Source of the DNA: Geodermatophilus poikilotrophus
Lineage (GTDB): Bacteria > Actinomycetota > Actinomycetes > Mycobacteriales > Geodermatophilaceae
Direction: 5' to 3'
Length of the DNA: 64,000 nt
NCBI RefSeq assembly: GCF_900111455.1
Contig: NZ_FOIE01000005.1
Coordinates: 186,001-250,000, forward strand
Position numbers and translations under genes: made by a program. Positions 56,247 through 64,000 of this stretch are shown here, piece by piece (the first letter of the stretch is position 1; every line of letters begins with the position of its first letter). Under the pieces are notes generated by a model. It was not told the DNA's origin and searched no databases. It saw nothing but the letters and a program-made list of their open reading frames with translations.

Positions 56247-57035
56247 GTGACGAGCACCGCTGCCTGGGACCCGGCCGGCTACCTGCGCTTCGGCGACGAG
56301 CGAGCACGCCCCTTCGTCGACCTGCTCGCGCGCGTCGGCGCCCGGGAGCCGGGGAGCGTGGTGGACCTCGGCTGCGGGGAGGGTGCGCTGACGGCGTCAC
56401 TGGCGCAGCGGTGGCCGGGCGCGCGGGTGACCGGGGTCGACTCCTCACCCCAGATGCTGGCCGCGGCCGCCGCGCACGCCGTCCCCGGCCGCGTGGCCTT
56501 CGAGGCCGGCGACGTCCGGGAGTGGCGGCCCGACGCGTCGGTCGACGTGCTGGTCAGCAACGCCGTCCTGCACTGGGTGCCCGGGCACGACGACCTGCTG
56601 CACCGGTGGGCCGGGGAGCTGGCGCCGGGTGGCTGGCTGGCGGTGCAGGTCCCCGGCAACTGGCGGGCGCCGACCCACGCGCTGCTGGCCGGTCTCTGCC
56701 GCTCGCCGCGCTGGGCCGGGCTCGTGGGCGACGCGGCACCGGCGGAGGACGCGGTGCTCGACCCGGCCGGCTACCTCGAGGTCCTCACCGCCGCGGGCCT
56801 GACCGCCGACACCTGGGAGACGACCTACCTGCACGTCCTGCGGGGGGACGACCCGGTGCTCGGCTGGGTGCGCTCGACCGTGCTGCGCCCGGTGCTGGCC
56901 CGGCTCGGCGAGGACGACGCCGCGGAGCTGACCGCGGAGTACGCAGCAGCGCTGCGCGCGGCCTACCCGCGCCGTCCGGACGGGACGACGCTGCTGCCCT
57001 TCCGGCGGGTGTTCGCCGTCGGGCACGCGGCCTGA
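56247..57035 (+). CDS. tam: Trans-aconitate 2-methyltransferase
   Basis: A 262-aa SAM methyltransferase that detoxifies trans-aconitate, a TCA-cycle inhibitor. It begins WDPAGYLRFGDERARPFVDL, diagnostic of Tam. The SAM motif is VVDLGCGEGALTASLA, and SNAVLHWVPGHDDLL and WLAVQVPGNWRAPTHALL are typical. Full length for the family. Confidence 0.92.
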   Translation: MTSTAAWDPAGYLRFGDERARPFVDLLARVGAREPGSVVDLGCGEGALTASLAQRWPGARVTGVDSSPQMLAAAAAHAVPGRVAFEAGDVREWRPDASVDVLVSNAVLHWVPGHDDLLHRWAGELAPGGWLAVQVPGNWRAPTHALLAGLCRSPRWAGLVGDAAPAEDAVLDPAGYLEVLTAAGLTADTWETTYLHVLRGDDPVLGWVRSTVLRPVLARLGEDDAAELTAEYAAALRAAYPRRPDGTTLLPFRRVFAVGHAA

Positions 57036-57039
57036 GCGA

Positions 57040-57798
57040 TCAGCCCACCGAGTTCGGCAGGCAGGCTCGGACCCCGTCGGTGCCGCCCCGCTCGAAGGCG
57101 TCGATCCGCTCCTGGGCGCTGCCGTGGGTCTCGGTCCGCGGCTGTCCGGACGCGTCGACGTAGACCGTCCCCCAGGCGTTGTCGCTGGCCACGGCGGTCA
57201 GCGACGCGGTGAACTCCTCCGCGTCGCCGGGCTCCAGCCTCAGCAGTCCGGCGTCGACGGCGCCCTGCAGCGCTGCCCCCGCCAGGCAGTCGGCCTGCAG
57301 CTCGTAGGCCTCGGACACCAGGGCCGGGTCGATGTGCGAGACGACGGAGTGGGCCCACTCGTGGGCGACGACCAGGTAGACGAAGGCGTCACCCAGCTCC
57401 TGGGACCGCAGCATCAGGTCCACCTCGAAGGCGAGGAAGTCCCCGATCGGGCAGTGGAAGGCGTTGCCCTCCGGGAGCAGCAGGTCGCCGCAGTACACCT
57501 GCTCCTGCGGGGCGTCGTAGAGCCCGGGTGCGCGGGCGGCCGGAACCAGCCCGGGCGCGGTGTACGAGCCGGGGAAGTACTCGCTCCAGGAGCTGCGCCA
57601 CCAGGCGTCGACGGCGCGCAGCGCGGTGGCGTAGTCGTCGTCGAGGTCGTCGGTGGCGGCGCCGTCCGGACCGGTCACCAGGGCCGGCGGGGGTGCGGAG
57701 CCGGCCGGCCCCGGGGTGGCCGCCGCCGCGGGGGTGCCGACGCCGAGGAGCACGGCGGCCACGAGTGCGGTCAGCAGTAGGCCTGCGCGCGTCGCCAT
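57040..57798 (-). CDS. Secreted neutral zinc metallopeptidase-like protein
   Basis: A 252-aa protein with a Sec signal peptide (LLLTALVAAVLLGVGTPAAAA). The zinc motif VAHEWAHSVVSH (HExxH) is at about residue 145, with a downstream YELQADCLAGAAL whose Glu/Asp resembles the third ligand of YpfJ-type peptidases. Four Cys (YCGD, HCPI, DCLA, ACLP) may form disulfides outside the cell. ATG 57798 has GGAGG upstream, and TAGCCT about 30 nt further is a possible -10. Confidence 0.82.
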   Translation of the reverse strand: MATRAGLLLTALVAAVLLGVGTPAAAATPGPAGSAPPPALVTGPDGAATDDLDDDYATALRAVDAWWRSSWSEYFPGSYTAPGLVPAARAPGLYDAPQEQVYCGDLLLPEGNAFHCPIGDFLAFEVDLMLRSQELGDAFVYLVVAHEWAHSVVSHIDPALVSEAYELQADCLAGAALQGAVDAGLLRLEPGDAEEFTASLTAVASDNAWGTVYVDASGQPRTETHGSAQERIDAFERGGTDGVRACLPNSVG

Positions 57799-57967
57799 GG
57801 CCAGCTCCCTCCGTCGGGGACGCGCAGGCTAGGACGGCGGCCCTGAGAGCGCGCAAGGTGCGGCGCGACGCGGCCGGGCGGTTCGGGTCGGGTGGGGGTG
57901 CGTTCGTGACCGGGGGTGGCTGCGCCGGGCCGGTGGGTCGCCGCCGCGGGGCGGGCGCGGGCCACGG

Positions 57968-58732
57968 TCAGGCGGGCGTCAGCCGGTAGGCGTCGGTCCG
58001 GTACGGCAGGTCGACGACGTCGCGGCCGCGGGTGCCGGGGTGGGTGTCGAGCACCGCGCGCACCTCGCCCAGGAACGCCTCCCGCCGTGCGTCGTCCATC
58101 GTGGCGACGTAGCTGCGCGTGGCGATGCCGGCGACCACCTCCCCGTGGGACAGCCGTTGCACGGTGCCGGAGCGGTGGTGCTCCACCCGGGCGCCCAGCG
58201 CACGGGCGATGACGTCGACGACGCCCCGGTCGGCCTCGTGGCCGCGAGCCTCGTCGGCCAGCACCCGGCCCAGCGCGGCCACCCAGGGGACCTCCTCGTC
58301 ACGGGTGTTCCAGACCAGGCCGACCACGCCGCCGGGGCGCAGGACCCGCCGCAGCTGCGCCGCCGCGGGCTCCGGGTCGAACCAGTGCGCGGCCTGGCCC
58401 GCGACGACGGCGTCGACGCTGCCGTCGGGCAGCGGGACGGCCTCCGCGTCGCCGACGTGCGCGGTCACCTGGGGGTACCGGGCGCGCAGCTCGGCGAGCA
58501 TCTGCCCGTCCGGGTCGACGGCGACGACCTCGTGCCCGGCCGTCAGCAGGACGCCGGTCAGCAGGCCGGTGCCGGCGCCCAGGTCGAGCACCCGCCGCGG
58601 GGACGTCCCGACCAGGAAGGCCACGGCGTCGGCCGGGTAGTCCGGCCGGTGTGCCGCGTAGCCGGCCGCGACGGAGCCGAACGACGTCCGCCGCTGCCGC
58701 CACGTGTCCGGGTCGGGCCCGCCGGCCGGCAC
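57968..58732 (-). CDS. Class I SAM-dependent methyltransferase
   Basis: A 254-aa methyltransferase with SFGSVAAGYAAHRPDYP at the N-terminus, SAM motif RRVLDLGAGTGLLTG (about residue 47), VVAVDPDGQMLAELRA and VPLPDGSVDAVVAGQAAHWF. This layout is shared with many uncharacterised type 11 methyltransferases. It starts at GTG 58732, 7 nt after the topA stop, so it is probably co-transcribed with topA. Substrate unknown. Confidence 0.88.
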   Translation of the reverse strand: MPAGGPDPDTWRQRRTSFGSVAAGYAAHRPDYPADAVAFLVGTSPRRVLDLGAGTGLLTGVLLTAGHEVVAVDPDGQMLAELRARYPQVTAHVGDAEAVPLPDGSVDAVVAGQAAHWFDPEPAAAQLRRVLRPGGVVGLVWNTRDEEVPWVAALGRVLADEARGHEADRGVVDVIARALGARVEHHRSGTVQRLSHGEVVAGIATRSYVATMDDARREAFLGEVRAVLDTHPGTRGRDVVDLPYRTDAYRLTPA

Positions 58733-58739
58733 GGAGACG

Positions 58740-61601
58740 TCAGCCCGCGGGGACGGCGTCGCTGCCCGCCGTCGCCTTCTTCGTGGCCTTCTTGGCCGGC
58801 GTCTTCCCCGTCGTGGTCGCCTTCTTGGCCGTCGTCTTCTTGGCGGCGGCCTTCTTGGTGGCCTTCCTCGTGCTCGGGTTGCTGCGCCGGTCGGCCAGCA
58901 GCTCGGCGGCGCGCTCGAGGGTGATGCTCTCGACGTCGTCGCCCTTGCGCAGGCTGGCGTTGGTCTCGCCGTCGGTGACGTACGGGCCGAACCGGCCCTC
59001 GCGGACGGTGACCGCGCCCTGGGTGACCGGGTCGGCGCCCAGCTCCTTCAGCGGCGCGGCGGCGGCCCGGCGGCCCCGCTGCTTGGGCTGGGCGAAGACG
59101 GCCAGCGCCTCGTCGAGGGTGACGGTGAACAGCCGGTCCTCGGACTCCAGCGAGCGGGAGTCGGTGCCCTTCTTCAGGTAGGGCCCGTAGCGGCCGTTGA
59201 GCGCCTGGATCTCCTCGCCGTCCGGCGCGGCGCCCACGGTGCGCGGGAGCGTGAGCAGCTTCAGCGCGTCGTCGAGGGTCACCGTCTCCGGCGACATGGA
59301 CGAGAAGAGGCTGGCCGTGCGCGGGGCCTCCTTGCTGCCCTCGGGCACCACGGTGGTGACGTAGGGGCCGTACCGGCCGGCCTTGACCACGACGGGCAGC
59401 CCGGACTCCGGGTCGGTCCCGAGCGTGCGGTCGCCGGACGGCGCGGCGAGCAGTTCCTCGACCTTCTCCTGGGTCAGCTCGTCGGGGGCGAGGTCCTCGG
59501 GGAGGCTGACGCGGGGACCGTCCTCGCCGCCGACCTGCAGGTAGGGCCCGTAGCGCCCGACCCGGACGACGACCCGCTCGCCGTTCGGCCCGGTGGCCTG
59601 CAGCGGGATGGAGTTGACCCCGCGGGCGTCGATCTCCTCCAGCCGCTGGCCGATCACCGACTTGAGCCCGCCGGAGGCCGCGATGCCGCCGGCGTGCCGG
59701 CCCTCACCGCCGAAGTAGAACTCGGTGAGCCAGTCGACCCGACCCAGGTCGCCGGCAGCGATCTCGTCGAGCTCCTGCTCCAGCGAGGCGGTGAAGTCGT
59801 AGTCGACGAGCTGGGCGAAGTGCTGCTCCAGCAGGTTGATCACGGCGAAGGCCACGAAGGTGGGCACCAGCGCCGAGCCCTTCTTCCAGACGTACCCGCG
59901 GTCCTGGACCGTCTGCATGATCGAGGCGTAGGTGGACGGCCGGCCGATACCCAGCTCCTCCAGCCGCGCGACGAGGCTCGGCTCGGTGTAGCGGGACGGC
60001 GGGGTCGTCGAGTGGCCCTTGGCCTCCAGCTCCCGGGTGTCGAGCTGCTGGCCGCGCTCGACCCGGGGCAGCCGGCGCTCGGCATCGTCGCTGCCGTGGT
60101 CGTCGTCGCCGGCGGTGCCCTCGTCGCGCGACTCGACGTAGGCGCGCAGGAAGCCGGGGAAGGTGATGGTGCGGCCGCTGGCGGTGAACTCGACCGCCTC
60201 GTCGGTGCTGCTGCGCCCGGCCAGCCGGATGCTGACGCTCTGCCCGACGGCGTCGGCCATCTGCGAGGCGATGGTGCGCTGCCAGATCAACTCGTAGAGG
60301 CGGAACTCGTCGCGGGCCAGCGGGCCGGCGAGCTGACCGGGGGTGCGGAAGCTGTCACCGGCGGGCCGGATCGCCTCGTGCGCCTCCTGGGCGCCCTTGG
60401 CCTTCTTGGCGTAGCGGCGCGCCTCGGCCGGGACGTAGGCGTCCCCGTAGAGCTGGCGGGCCTGGGTGCGGGCGGCGTTGACGGCCTCGTTCGACAGGTT
60501 CGTCGAGTCGGTCCGCATGTAGGTGATGTGGCCGTTCTCGTACAGCCGCTGCGCCACCCGCATGACCTGCGCTGAGGACCAGCCGAGCTTGCGACCGGCC
60601 TCCATCTGCAGCGTCGAGGTGGTGAACGGCGCGTACGGGCGCCGTCGGTAGGGCTTCTCGTCCACCCGGCTGACCGTGACCTGCCGGCCCTCGAGCCGGG
60701 CCGCCAGGCCGCGGGCGCCGGCCTCGTCCAGGTGCACGACCTCGCCGGTCGCCCGTCCGGTGGCGGGGTCGAAGTCACGGCCGGTCGCGACCCGGCTGTC
60801 GTCGACGCTGACCAGGCGGGCGCGCAGCGTGGTCGGCTCGCCCTCGTCCGCGCTGGTGCGCCGGCCGGTGACGGCGAAGGTGCCCTCCAGCGACCAGTAG
60901 TCGGCCGAGTGGAAGGCCATCCGCTCCCGCTCGCGCTCGACGACGATCCGGGTGGCCACCGACTGCACGCGCCCGGCCGAGAGCTTGGGCAGGACCTTCT
61001 TCCACAGCACGGGGCTGACCTCGTAGCCGTAGAGGCGGTCGAGGATGCGGCGGGTCTCCTGGGCGTCGACCAGCGCGGTGTCCAGCTCCCGCGGGTTGGC
61101 CACGGCGCGGGCGATCGCCTCGGGGGTGATCTCGTGGAAGACCATGCGCCGCACCGGCACGCGCGGCTTGAGCGTGTCCACCAGGTGCCAGGCGATGGCC
61201 TCGCCCTCGCGGTCCTCGTCGGTCGCGAGGTAGACCTCGCTGGCGTCCTTGACCAGCTGCCTGAGCCGGCTGACCTGCTGCTTGCGGTCGGGGCTGACCA
61301 CGTACAGCGGCTCGAAGGCGTTGTCGACGTCGACGCCCAGCCGAGCCCAGGACGCGCCCTTGTGCTCGGCCGGCACGTCGGCGGCGTTGCGCGGCAGGTC
61401 GCGGATGTGCCCGACGCTGGCCTCGACGACGTAGCCACTGCCGAGGTACCCCGCGATCTTCCCGGCCTTGGTCGGGGACTCCACGATGACCAGCGGCCGT
61501 CCGCCGCCGGCGGCCGTCCGGCGGCGGGCAGGGGTGGTCGTACCCCCGGCGGTCGCCGCCGCGGTCCGGGTGCCGGTGTGCGTGGTCTTCGTGGGTGCCA
61601 C
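58740..61601 (-). CDS. topA: DNA topoisomerase I
   Basis: A 953-aa type IA topoisomerase relaxing negative supercoils. TOPRIM begins PLVIVESPTKAGKIAGYLG and includes YLATDEDREGEAIAWHL. The catalytic Tyr is in HITYMRTDSTNLS. Actinobacterial C-terminal repeats (GPYLQVG, GPYVTTV, GPYLKKG and GPYVTDG motifs) replace zinc fingers, and a Lys-rich tail ends the protein (KKAAAKKTTAKK). GTG 61601 has AGGAG upstream. A ~40-residue Thr/Ala/Arg N-terminal extension precedes the core. Orthologue of Rv3646c. Confidence 0.96.
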   Translation of the reverse strand: MAPTKTTHTGTRTAAATAGGTTTPARRRTAAGGGRPLVIVESPTKAGKIAGYLGSGYVVEASVGHIRDLPRNAADVPAEHKGASWARLGVDVDNAFEPLYVVSPDRKQQVSRLRQLVKDASEVYLATDEDREGEAIAWHLVDTLKPRVPVRRMVFHEITPEAIARAVANPRELDTALVDAQETRRILDRLYGYEVSPVLWKKVLPKLSAGRVQSVATRIVVERERERMAFHSADYWSLEGTFAVTGRRTSADEGEPTTLRARLVSVDDSRVATGRDFDPATGRATGEVVHLDEAGARGLAARLEGRQVTVSRVDEKPYRRRPYAPFTTSTLQMEAGRKLGWSSAQVMRVAQRLYENGHITYMRTDSTNLSNEAVNAARTQARQLYGDAYVPAEARRYAKKAKGAQEAHEAIRPAGDSFRTPGQLAGPLARDEFRLYELIWQRTIASQMADAVGQSVSIRLAGRSSTDEAVEFTASGRTITFPGFLRAYVESRDEGTAGDDDHGSDDAERRLPRVERGQQLDTRELEAKGHSTTPPSRYTEPSLVARLEELGIGRPSTYASIMQTVQDRGYVWKKGSALVPTFVAFAVINLLEQHFAQLVDYDFTASLEQELDEIAAGDLGRVDWLTEFYFGGEGRHAGGIAASGGLKSVIGQRLEEIDARGVNSIPLQATGPNGERVVVRVGRYGPYLQVGGEDGPRVSLPEDLAPDELTQEKVEELLAAPSGDRTLGTDPESGLPVVVKAGRYGPYVTTVVPEGSKEAPRTASLFSSMSPETVTLDDALKLLTLPRTVGAAPDGEEIQALNGRYGPYLKKGTDSRSLESEDRLFTVTLDEALAVFAQPKQRGRRAAAAPLKELGADPVTQGAVTVREGRFGPYVTDGETNASLRKGDDVESITLERAAELLADRRSNPSTRKATKKAAAKKTTAKKATTTGKTPAKKATKKATAGSDAVPAG

Positions 61602-61795
61602 GGTGCTCCTGTCGGTGGTGCTCGGTGCAGGCGCCGGTGGTCCGGCGCCGGACGACGCGGTCGCTCCCCGCGTGCCCTCGGCGACGCCACGGTAGGCCAC
61701 GGGGCCGACCGGGAGGCCAGTGGCGACCCACCGTGGGCGTGCCGTCACCCGATCCAATGGACGGGGGCGACTGCGTGTTCCCGGGCCTGACGGGG

Positions 61796-63316
61796 TCATG
61801 CCGGCTCCCGGACCCCGCCCACGACCTCGCCGATCGGGGTCAGCGTCGGGAACCACTCGTCGTAGTACTCCCAGTGCATCATCACCGGGTCGGTCGGCAG
61901 CTCGATGGCACCGTAGGAGTCCTCCCACGTCTGCTCGCCGTGGAACTCGGCCCAGGTGATCGGGTCGACCGGCGCGGAGGCCTCGTACACCCGCTCGACC
62001 TCGAGCTCGACCGCCCTGTTGTCCATCCCCGGGCTGCCGAGCAGGACCACGTCGTCGGCAGCCAGCCGACCCGGTGCGTCCGCCGCCCGGTCGATGACGA
62101 GCGTGCCGTAGCTGTGCCCGATGACGGTGGTGTGCGGACGTCCCCCCGAGGTCTCCGCGCGGGCTGAGGCGAGCCCGTCCAGCGTTGCGTCGAGCGCCCG
62201 GCCGCCGGGCCAGGAGTGGTGCGGGCTCGGCGCCTTGGTCAGGTTCGACGGCGCCCGGTAGCCCATCCACGCGATCGTCGCGACGGCGGCCGCCGGAGCC
62301 GCCGCCGTCGCGACACCCGCGACAGCACCCGCGTCGCCGACGAGGCCCGCCAGGTCCTCGCTCGGGTCTTGCCCGGTGCCGGGCACGAGCAACGCCACGT
62401 GGTCCGCGGTGTCCAGGTCCCCGACCGCCAGGGCGACCAGCCCCTCCTCCGGCTGGAACTGGAGGAGCTGCACGTCCTCGCCTGCCACCTCCTTCCTGGT
62501 GATCTCTGCGGCCACCGAGACGGCGATCGCGTGCCCCGGCAGTGACGGGTCGGCCAGCGCGCGCTCCACCAGCACCCGGTTCCCCTGGTCGCGAGCCCAG
62601 GCCGGCACACCGTCCAGCCGGCCGATCCGGCCGGGGATCTCGGAGATGGCGGTCGACCGGTCCGCGGTCGACAGACCGGCCCACCAGGCGGCCCGCTCGT
62701 CAGGTCCGCCGGGCGGCGGGAGGACCGCCGCCCGGCCGGCTCCGGCGACGACCGTGCCGAGCAGGTCCGTGAAGGTGACCGGGGCGCTGCCTCCTCCCAT
62801 CCCGAGGCGGGTCAGTGCGGCCTCGGCCTCACCCGCCGCTCGGTCCCCCCGCGCCGCGGCAGCCGAGGCATCCTCGGCCAGCTCCTGCGCCTGCAGGGCG
62901 ACGGCCGTCCGGTCGGCGCCGACGCCGGGCTCGGCGCCGACCGCCACGACCGGCAGCGCCACCAGCCGCCCGGCGCCGTCCAGGACGACGGGGACCGACG
63001 CGGCAGCAGCCAGGGCCCGCTCGGCCAGCTCCTGCGCGGTCTCCGCCTCCGCCAGTAGGCGCTGCGCGTGCTCGAGCGACTCGTCCAGGGCCGCGGTGAC
63101 CGCCGTGGCGACCGTCGAGACCTCCACGAGCGCGGCACCGGCGGCCTGCGCGGCCGGCCCGTACCAGCAGGAGGCGTCCTCCAGCGAGCGGCCGACGGCC
63201 TCGACCCGGGCCCGCCAGGCGGGCAGCCCACCGGCGACGGAGTCGAGGGTCCAGACCGCCCCCCGCAGCAGCGGGACGTCCCACCCGGCGACCTCGGCGA
63301 GGGTGCGGACGCTCAC
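61796..63316 (-). CDS. DUF1023 alpha/beta-hydrolase
   Basis: A 506-aa protein. The first ~190 residues are helical and Ala/Glu-rich, resembling ESX-secreted helical modules. The C-terminal alpha/beta-hydrolase of the DUF1023 type has HTTVIGHSYGTLVIDRA with nucleophile Ser (about residue 406), preceded by VALLVPGTGQDPSEDL. GTG 63316 overlaps the stop of the small partner gene (GTGA). The fusion of a secretion-like helical part with a hydrolase suggests an exported effector or cell-wall enzyme; that is inference. Confidence 0.83.
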   Translation of the reverse strand: MSVRTLAEVAGWDVPLLRGAVWTLDSVAGGLPAWRARVEAVGRSLEDASCWYGPAAQAAGAALVEVSTVATAVTAALDESLEHAQRLLAEAETAQELAERALAAAASVPVVLDGAGRLVALPVVAVGAEPGVGADRTAVALQAQELAEDASAAAARGDRAAGEAEAALTRLGMGGGSAPVTFTDLLGTVVAGAGRAAVLPPPGGPDERAAWWAGLSTADRSTAISEIPGRIGRLDGVPAWARDQGNRVLVERALADPSLPGHAIAVSVAAEITRKEVAGEDVQLLQFQPEEGLVALAVGDLDTADHVALLVPGTGQDPSEDLAGLVGDAGAVAGVATAAAPAAAVATIAWMGYRAPSNLTKAPSPHHSWPGGRALDATLDGLASARAETSGGRPHTTVIGHSYGTLVIDRAADAPGRLAADDVVLLGSPGMDNRAVELEVERVYEASAPVDPITWAEFHGEQTWEDSYGAIELPTDPVMMHWEYYDEWFPTLTPIGEVVGGVREPA

Positions 63317-63630
63317 CGGGCGGCCGGGCCGTGGTGCCGGGCGAGCACCCGGTCGGCCAGTGCTGCGTCGGCCGCCCGGTAGGAGTCGACGGCCGCGGAC
63401 AGGGTCGCGGCGAGCGCCCCGGTCTGCTGGCCCAGCAGCGCCAGGGCGGTGCCCCAACCCGAGCCCGCGGCGCCGGCGCTCTCCGCGGCTCCCCCGCTGA
63501 CCGCCGTCCCCAGGGAGACCGCGGTGGACCGGCACAGCCGCGCCTCCCCGGCCAACTCGGCGGCGAGGCCGGCCAGCTCGGCGGCGAGCGCGTCGACGGC
63601 GTCGAACTGGGCGGCGATGGTTCCGGACAC
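63313..63630 (-). CDS. Small helical protein, putative type VII secretion target (EspC/WXG100-like)
   Basis: A 105-aa, Ala-rich, two-helix protein (AAQFDAVDALAAELAGLAAE and LLGQQTGALAATLSAAVDSY) separated by a Gly/Ser turn (SGGAAESAGAAGSGWG). It is coupled by GTGA to the DUF1023 gene, a common arrangement for type VII partners. There is no canonical W-x-G, so assignment rests on size, fold prediction and context. Confidence 0.65.
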   Translation of the reverse strand: MSGTIAAQFDAVDALAAELAGLAAELAGEARLCRSTAVSLGTAVSGGAAESAGAAGSGWGTALALLGQQTGALAATLSAAVDSYRAADAALADRVLARHHGPAAR

Positions 63631-63724
63631 GTCAGGACCTCCCGGCGTCTGCCGGGCCCACGGCGGGACCGGCGCGGCGGGACGCTAGGACGGCGGGGCG
63701 ACGCCTCCCGCGTGCTCGTCCACA

Positions 63725-63752
63725 GCGCCGGTCGCCGTCCACAGACCGGCGC
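63725..63752 (-). terminator. Hairpin downstream of hppA
   Basis: GCGCCGGTC (63725-63733) pairs with GACCGGCGC (63744-63752); 49 bp past the hppA stop. Confidence 0.5.
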
Positions 63753-63800
63753 CGGGCCGGCCGGGCGGCGCCTCGGTGCCGCAGTGTCCGGTGCGTGCGA

Positions 63801-64000
63801 TCAGGGGACGGTGGTGGTCAGCGTGGACGAGGCGTCGGTGGAGGCACCGCCCACGACCACCGAGCGGCGCTTGGAGATGACGACCGAGATCACGATCACC
63901 AGGACGGCCCCGAGCGCGATGAGCAGGCGCGCGGTCGTGTTGGCGCCCTCCCCGACCGACAGGCTCACGATCGCCGGGGCGATGAGCAGGGCGACGAGGT
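63801..64000 (-). CDS. hppA: Membrane-bound proton/sodium-translocating pyrophosphatase, C-terminal fragment
   Basis: Only the last ~66 codons are in the window. The visible part has a hydrophobic helix LVALLIAPAIVSLSVGEGAN, another helix ARLLIALGAVLVIVISVVI, a basic SKRRS stop-transfer and a Ser/Thr tail. This matches the C-terminal end of actinobacterial HppA as I remember it (...LLIAPAIVSLS...). The core catalytic motifs are beyond the edge, so the assignment is good but not certain. Confidence 0.7.
   Translation of the reverse strand, partial: LVALLIAPAIVSLSVGEGANTTARLLIALGAVLVIVISVVISKRRSVVVGGASTDASSTLTTTVP

Noticed and set aside
61602-62684. Extension of topA to 1314 codons
   Set aside because: The extra N-terminal part is antisense-like, overlaps the DUF1023 gene, and a ribosome site precedes GTG 61601.

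Overview
The window is a dense, GC-rich chromosomal segment from an actinobacterium. GTG starts, GTGA/ATGA stop-start overlaps and TANNNT-N6/7-start leaderless promoters recur throughout. Lsr2, CarD, ClpC and DisA, and a backbone order matching Mycobacterium tuberculosis Rv3579c-Rv3646c as I recall it, place it in the Actinomycetia. The intergenic palindromes and the style of accessory genes suggest Geodermatophilaceae (Blastococcus, Geodermatophilus or Modestobacter); that family assignment is inference.

Layout. 1-3105 holds a Pnkp/Hen1 RNA-repair pair, with pnkp cut by the left edge. 3157-8965 carries single genes: a membrane protein, a tandem universal stress protein, a FetB-like permease, an HtrA-type protease, a DUF445 protein and a DUF4267-like gene. 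9072-13175 is the rlmB-cysS-ispF-ispD-carD block. 13298-17386 holds a UbiA prenyltransferase, a frameshifted ECF sigma gene with its membrane partner, and an iron-sulfur photolyase. 17487-22735 carries an LpqE-like lipoprotein, radA, disA, an Rv3587c-like protein and mutY. 22950-34548 holds clpC, a STAS pair, lsr2, lysS, and the coenzyme A/NAD block coaX-nadC-nadB-panD-panC-DUF2520.

Relative to M. tuberculosis the backbone is interrupted at 34814-43746. This stretch holds an SDR oxidoreductase, a DUF6779 protein (itself backbone), two exported surface proteins with matching sigma-28-like promoters, and an osmoprotectant ABC transporter whose binding protein appears circularly permuted. The backbone resumes with DUF3180-folK-folB-folP-folE-ftsH (43786-48805), then hpt-tilS-zinc metalloprotease-dacB (49195-53476), ppa, tRNA-Thr, holB-tmk, tam, two further enzymes, topA, a DUF1023 hydrolase with a small helical partner, and the 3' end of hppA at the right edge.

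Most genes are housekeeping: folate, pantothenate, NAD and isoprenoid synthesis, tRNA charging, DNA repair and proteostasis. The main surprises are two 81-bp repeats in the fol operon, each encoding a 26-codon mini-ORF overlapped by GTGA on both sides, the permuted binding protein, the twin promoters of the surface proteins, and several families of intergenic palindromes, one of which supplies the stop codon of nadC. No insertion sequence, prophage or CRISPR array was seen.
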